Shown one piece after another: positions 61,542 to 64,000 of a DNA stretch of 64,000 nucleotides. Position numbers and translations under genes: made by a program. Source of the stretch: an uncultured Stenotrophomonas sp. (GTDB taxonomy: Bacteria > Pseudomonadota > Gammaproteobacteria > Xanthomonadales > Xanthomonadaceae); NCBI RefSeq assembly GCF_913778665.1, contig NZ_CAJYVQ010000001.1, positions 62,001 to 126,000 of the forward strand. The letters run 5' to 3'. The notes below the pieces were generated by a model that did no database searches, was not told where the DNA came from, and saw nothing but the letters and a program-made list of their open reading frames with translations. Position 1 is the first letter of the stretch. Every line of letters starts with the position of its first letter.

Positions 61542-62909
61542 TTGATCGCACACGCTTCCCGCTCGTTGAGCATTATCGGTGCCGGCCTTGCCGGGTCCCT
61601 GCTGGCCATCCTCCTATCAAGGCAGGGCTGGCGCATCACCCTGTACGAACGCCGTGGCGATCCGCGCATTGCCGACTACGAGAGCGGTCGTTCGATCAAC
61701 CTGGCACTGGCCGAACGCGGGCGCAACGCACTGCGCCAGGCGGGTGTGGAAGACGAAGTGATGGCGCGCGCGGTGATGATGCGCGGCCGCATGGTGCACC
61801 CGCGCGAAGGCGAACCGCAGCTGCAACGCTACGGCCGCGACGACAGCGAAGTGATCTGGTCGATCCATCGCAGCGACCTGAACACCACGCTGCTGGAACT
61901 TGCCGAACAGGCCGGTGCCACCGTGCACTTCCACCGCCGTCTGCACACCGTGGATTTCGATGCCGGCTACGCACGCTTCATCGACGACCGCGATGACAGC
62001 CCGCATGACATCCACTTCGACACCCTGATCGGTGCGGACGGCGCTGGCTCGGCGCTGCGTGCGGCGATGAACCGGCGCGCGTCGCTGGGCGAGGACATCG
62101 CCTTCCTCGACCACTCCTACAAGGAGCTGGAGATCCCGCCGGCCGCCGACGGCAGCTTCCGCATCGAGCGCAATGCGCTGCACATCTGGCCGCGCGGCCA
62201 CTACATGTGCATCGCGCTGCCCAACCACGAAGGCACCTTCACCGTCACCCTGTTCCTGCCCAACCAGGGCGAGCCCAGCTTTGCCACGGTCAACACCGGC
62301 GCACAGGCCGAAGCGCTGTTTGCACGCGAGTTCGCCGACACCCTGCCGCTGATCCCGGACCTGCGCGCGGACTGGGAACAACATCCCCCCGGCCTGCTTG
62401 GCACGCTGACGCTCGATCGCTGGCACCAGCAGGGCCGCGCCGTGCTGATCGGCGATGCCGCGCATGCGATGGTGCCGTTCCACGGCCAGGGCATGAACTG
62501 CGCGTTCGAGGATTGCGTGGCTTTGGCCCGCCATCTGATGGAAGCGGACGACCTGGAAAGCGCTTTCGCCGCATTCGAGGCCGAGCGCAAGCCGAACGCA
62601 CGCGCCATCCAGCAGATGGCGCTGGAGAACTACCTGGAAATGCGTGACCGCGTGGCCGACCCCGCCTTCCTGCTGCAGCGCGAGCTGGAACAGGAACTGC
62701 AGCGGCGCTGGCCGACCCGCTTCGTGCCGCATTACACGATGGTCACCTTCCTGCATACGCCGTATGCCGAAGCGCTGCACCGTACCGAGCTGCAGCGCGA
62801 CATGCTGGTGGCGGCAACCGCCGGCCACACCACGCTGGACAACATCGACTGGGCCGCATTGGAAGCACGAATCCATGCACAGCTGCCGGTCCTGGAGGGT
62901 GCGCACTGA
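61542..62909 (+). CDS. kmo: Kynurenine 3-monooxygenase
   Basis: 455 residues from a TTG at 61542; no ATG or GTG suits the N-terminus, and an alternative TTG lies at 61566. FAD/NADPH hydroxylase of kynurenine. The FAD-binding GAGLAGSLLAILL, ARG/NADPH contact SGRSINLALAERG, and GDAAHAMVPFHGQGMN are typical. Its stop overlaps the sbcB start by 1 nt. Confidence 0.95.
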   Translation: MIAHASRSLSIIGAGLAGSLLAILLSRQGWRITLYERRGDPRIADYESGRSINLALAERGRNALRQAGVEDEVMARAVMMRGRMVHPREGEPQLQRYGRDDSEVIWSIHRSDLNTTLLELAEQAGATVHFHRRLHTVDFDAGYARFIDDRDDSPHDIHFDTLIGADGAGSALRAAMNRRASLGEDIAFLDHSYKELEIPPAADGSFRIERNALHIWPRGHYMCIALPNHEGTFTVTLFLPNQGEPSFATVNTGAQAEALFAREFADTLPLIPDLRADWEQHPPGLLGTLTLDRWHQQGRAVLIGDAAHAMVPFHGQGMNCAFEDCVALARHLMEADDLESAFAAFEAERKPNARAIQQMALENYLEMRDRVADPAFLLQRELEQELQRRWPTRFVPHYTMVTFLHTPYAEALHRTELQRDMLVAATAGHTTLDNIDWAALEARIHAQLPVLEGAH

Positions 62910-64000
62910 TGGCTGACAGCTTCCTGTTCTACGACCTGGAAACCTTCGGCCAGGACCCGCGGCGCACGCGCATCTCGCAGTACGCCGCAATCCGTACCGA
63001 CGCCGACCTCAACGAGATCGACACACCGGTCAGCTTTTTCGTGCGCCCGGCCGATGACCTGCTGCCTTCGCCGATGGCCACACTGGTCACCGGCATCACC
63101 CCGCAACAGGCGCTGGCCGAAGGCATCAGCGAGGCCGAGGCCTTCGACCGCATCAACGAACAGCTGTCGCGCCCCGGCACCTGCGCACTGGGCTACAACA
63201 CGCTGCGCTTCGACGACGAGTTCGTCCGCTACGGCCTGTTCCGCAACTTTCACGATCCCTACGAACGCGAATGGCGCAACGGCAATTCGCGCTGGGACCT
63301 GCTGGACATGCTGCGGCTGATGCGCGCGATGCGCCCCGATGGCATCCAGTGGCCGCTGCGCGAGGACGGTGCCACCTCGTTCAAGCTCGAGCACCTGGCC
63401 GAGGCCAACCACGTGCGCGAAGGCGATGCGCACGAAGCGCTATCCGACGTGCGCGCCACCATCGGCATGGCGCGCCTGTTCAAGCAGTCGCAGCCGCGCC
63501 TGTGGGACTACGCACTGAAACTGCGCGACAAGCGCTTCGTCGGCAGCCTGCTGGACGTGGCCGCGCTGAAGCCGGTGCTGCACATCTCCATGCGCTACCC
63601 GGCCAGCCGCCTGTGCGCGGCGCCGGTGCTGCCGCTGGCGGTGCACCCGACCATCAACAACCGGGTGATCGTGTTCGATCTCGACGGTGACATCGACGAC
63701 CTGATGGAACTGCCGGCGGAGGTGATCGCACAGCGCCTGTACATGCGGGCCAGCGAGCTGCCCGAAGGCGTGGCACGGGTCCCGTTGAAGGAGGTTCACC
63801 TGAACAAGGTGCCGGCACTGATCGCCTGGAACCACCTTCGCGCCGACGACCACCAGCGCCTTGGCCTGGACGTGGCGGCGATCGAAGCCAAGGTCGAACG
63901 CCTGCGCCCCTTCGCCGCACAGCTGGCCGAGAAGGCGCGCCAGGTCTACAACCAGCCACGCGCGGTCACCGTGGCCGATGTCGACGCCTCGCTGTACGAC
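62909..64000 (+). CDS. sbcB: Exodeoxyribonuclease I, N-terminal part (continues beyond window)
   Basis: 364 codons visible with no stop, so the gene continues past the window edge. The 3'-5' single-strand DNA nuclease has DEDDh motifs: FYDLETFG near the start, GYNTLRFDDEF, and a later HEALSDVRATIGMARL. An SH3-like domain follows (about residues 195 onward). It shares a 1-nt overlap with kmo, so the two are co-transcribed despite unrelated roles. Confidence 0.95.
   Translation, partial: MADSFLFYDLETFGQDPRRTRISQYAAIRTDADLNEIDTPVSFFVRPADDLLPSPMATLVTGITPQQALAEGISEAEAFDRINEQLSRPGTCALGYNTLRFDDEFVRYGLFRNFHDPYEREWRNGNSRWDLLDMLRLMRAMRPDGIQWPLREDGATSFKLEHLAEANHVREGDAHEALSDVRATIGMARLFKQSQPRLWDYALKLRDKRFVGSLLDVAALKPVLHISMRYPASRLCAAPVLPLAVHPTINNRVIVFDLDGDIDDLMELPAEVIAQRLYMRASELPEGVARVPLKEVHLNKVPALIAWNHLRADDHQRLGLDVAAIEAKVERLRPFAAQLAEKARQVYNQPRAVTVADVDASLYD

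Overview
This is a very GC-rich chromosomal window whose gene content, gene order and interspersed repeats fit a gammaproteobacterium of the Xanthomonadaceae, most likely Stenotrophomonas (S. maltophilia complex). The main reasons are the many short palindromes headed by a GTAG-like tetranucleotide and often paired head-to-head (the SMAG/REP type), a GyrA that carries Gln at position 83, and family choices such as HutF plus HutG, TonB paralogues and Tat-exported enzymes. I see no tRNA, rRNA, CRISPR, insertion sequence or prophage. Most genes are core or common accessory functions. The unusual signals lie in how old gene clusters have been split, in the repeats, and in a few odd proteins.

Layout. 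0-5.5 kb: end of an ankyrin-like gene, a LysR regulator divergent from azoR, an SH3-like protein, serS, and two tandem TonB-like genes. 5.6-9.3 kb: serC-pheA-aroA (serine and aromatic amino-acid synthesis) on the minus strand. 9.5-12.6 kb: an FHA membrane protein, two polyhydroxyalkanoate-granule proteins, and a membrane-bound Mrr-like nuclease. 12.6-20.1 kb: a complete histidine-utilisation locus (hutF-hutC divergent from hutI-hutH-hutG-hutU, translationally coupled by ATGA overlaps). 20.1-39.2 kb: an accessory stretch with a TonB-dependent receptor, a TetR/thioesterase pair, a Tat-exported agmatine-deiminase-like enzyme with its LysR regulator, SGNH hydrolase, HExxH protein, S9 glutamyl-endopeptidase-like enzyme, a HipA-like kinase with a DUF3037 partner, a beta-lactamase-like serine hydrolase and a PQQ membrane dehydrogenase. 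39.2-43.3 kb: gyrA and mtnA. 43.4-54 kb: DUF3011 protein, epmA, GNAT, ligA, a Tat-type aminotransferase, zipA and smc. 54.2-58.8 kb: rpsF-rpsR-rplI, an IscA-type carrier, asnS and followers. 58.8-64 kb: carbonic anhydrase, the lower kynurenine pathway (haaO-kynU-kmo) and the start of sbcB.

How the parts work together. The hut genes take histidine to glutamate by the five-step route and carry a HutC-like operator between the divergent arms. The kynurenine genes convert kynurenine to the precursor of quinolinate, either for NAD or for tryptophan breakdown. Two clusters that are contiguous in Pseudomonas are interrupted here: mtnA-gyrA is separated from serC-pheA-aroA by about 30 kb of accessory genes, and zipA-ligA is interrupted by an oppositely oriented, repeat-flanked aminotransferase gene. 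Start sites were chosen by Shine-Dalgarno spacing and family length. Functions rest on motif recognition by eye, without database searches.
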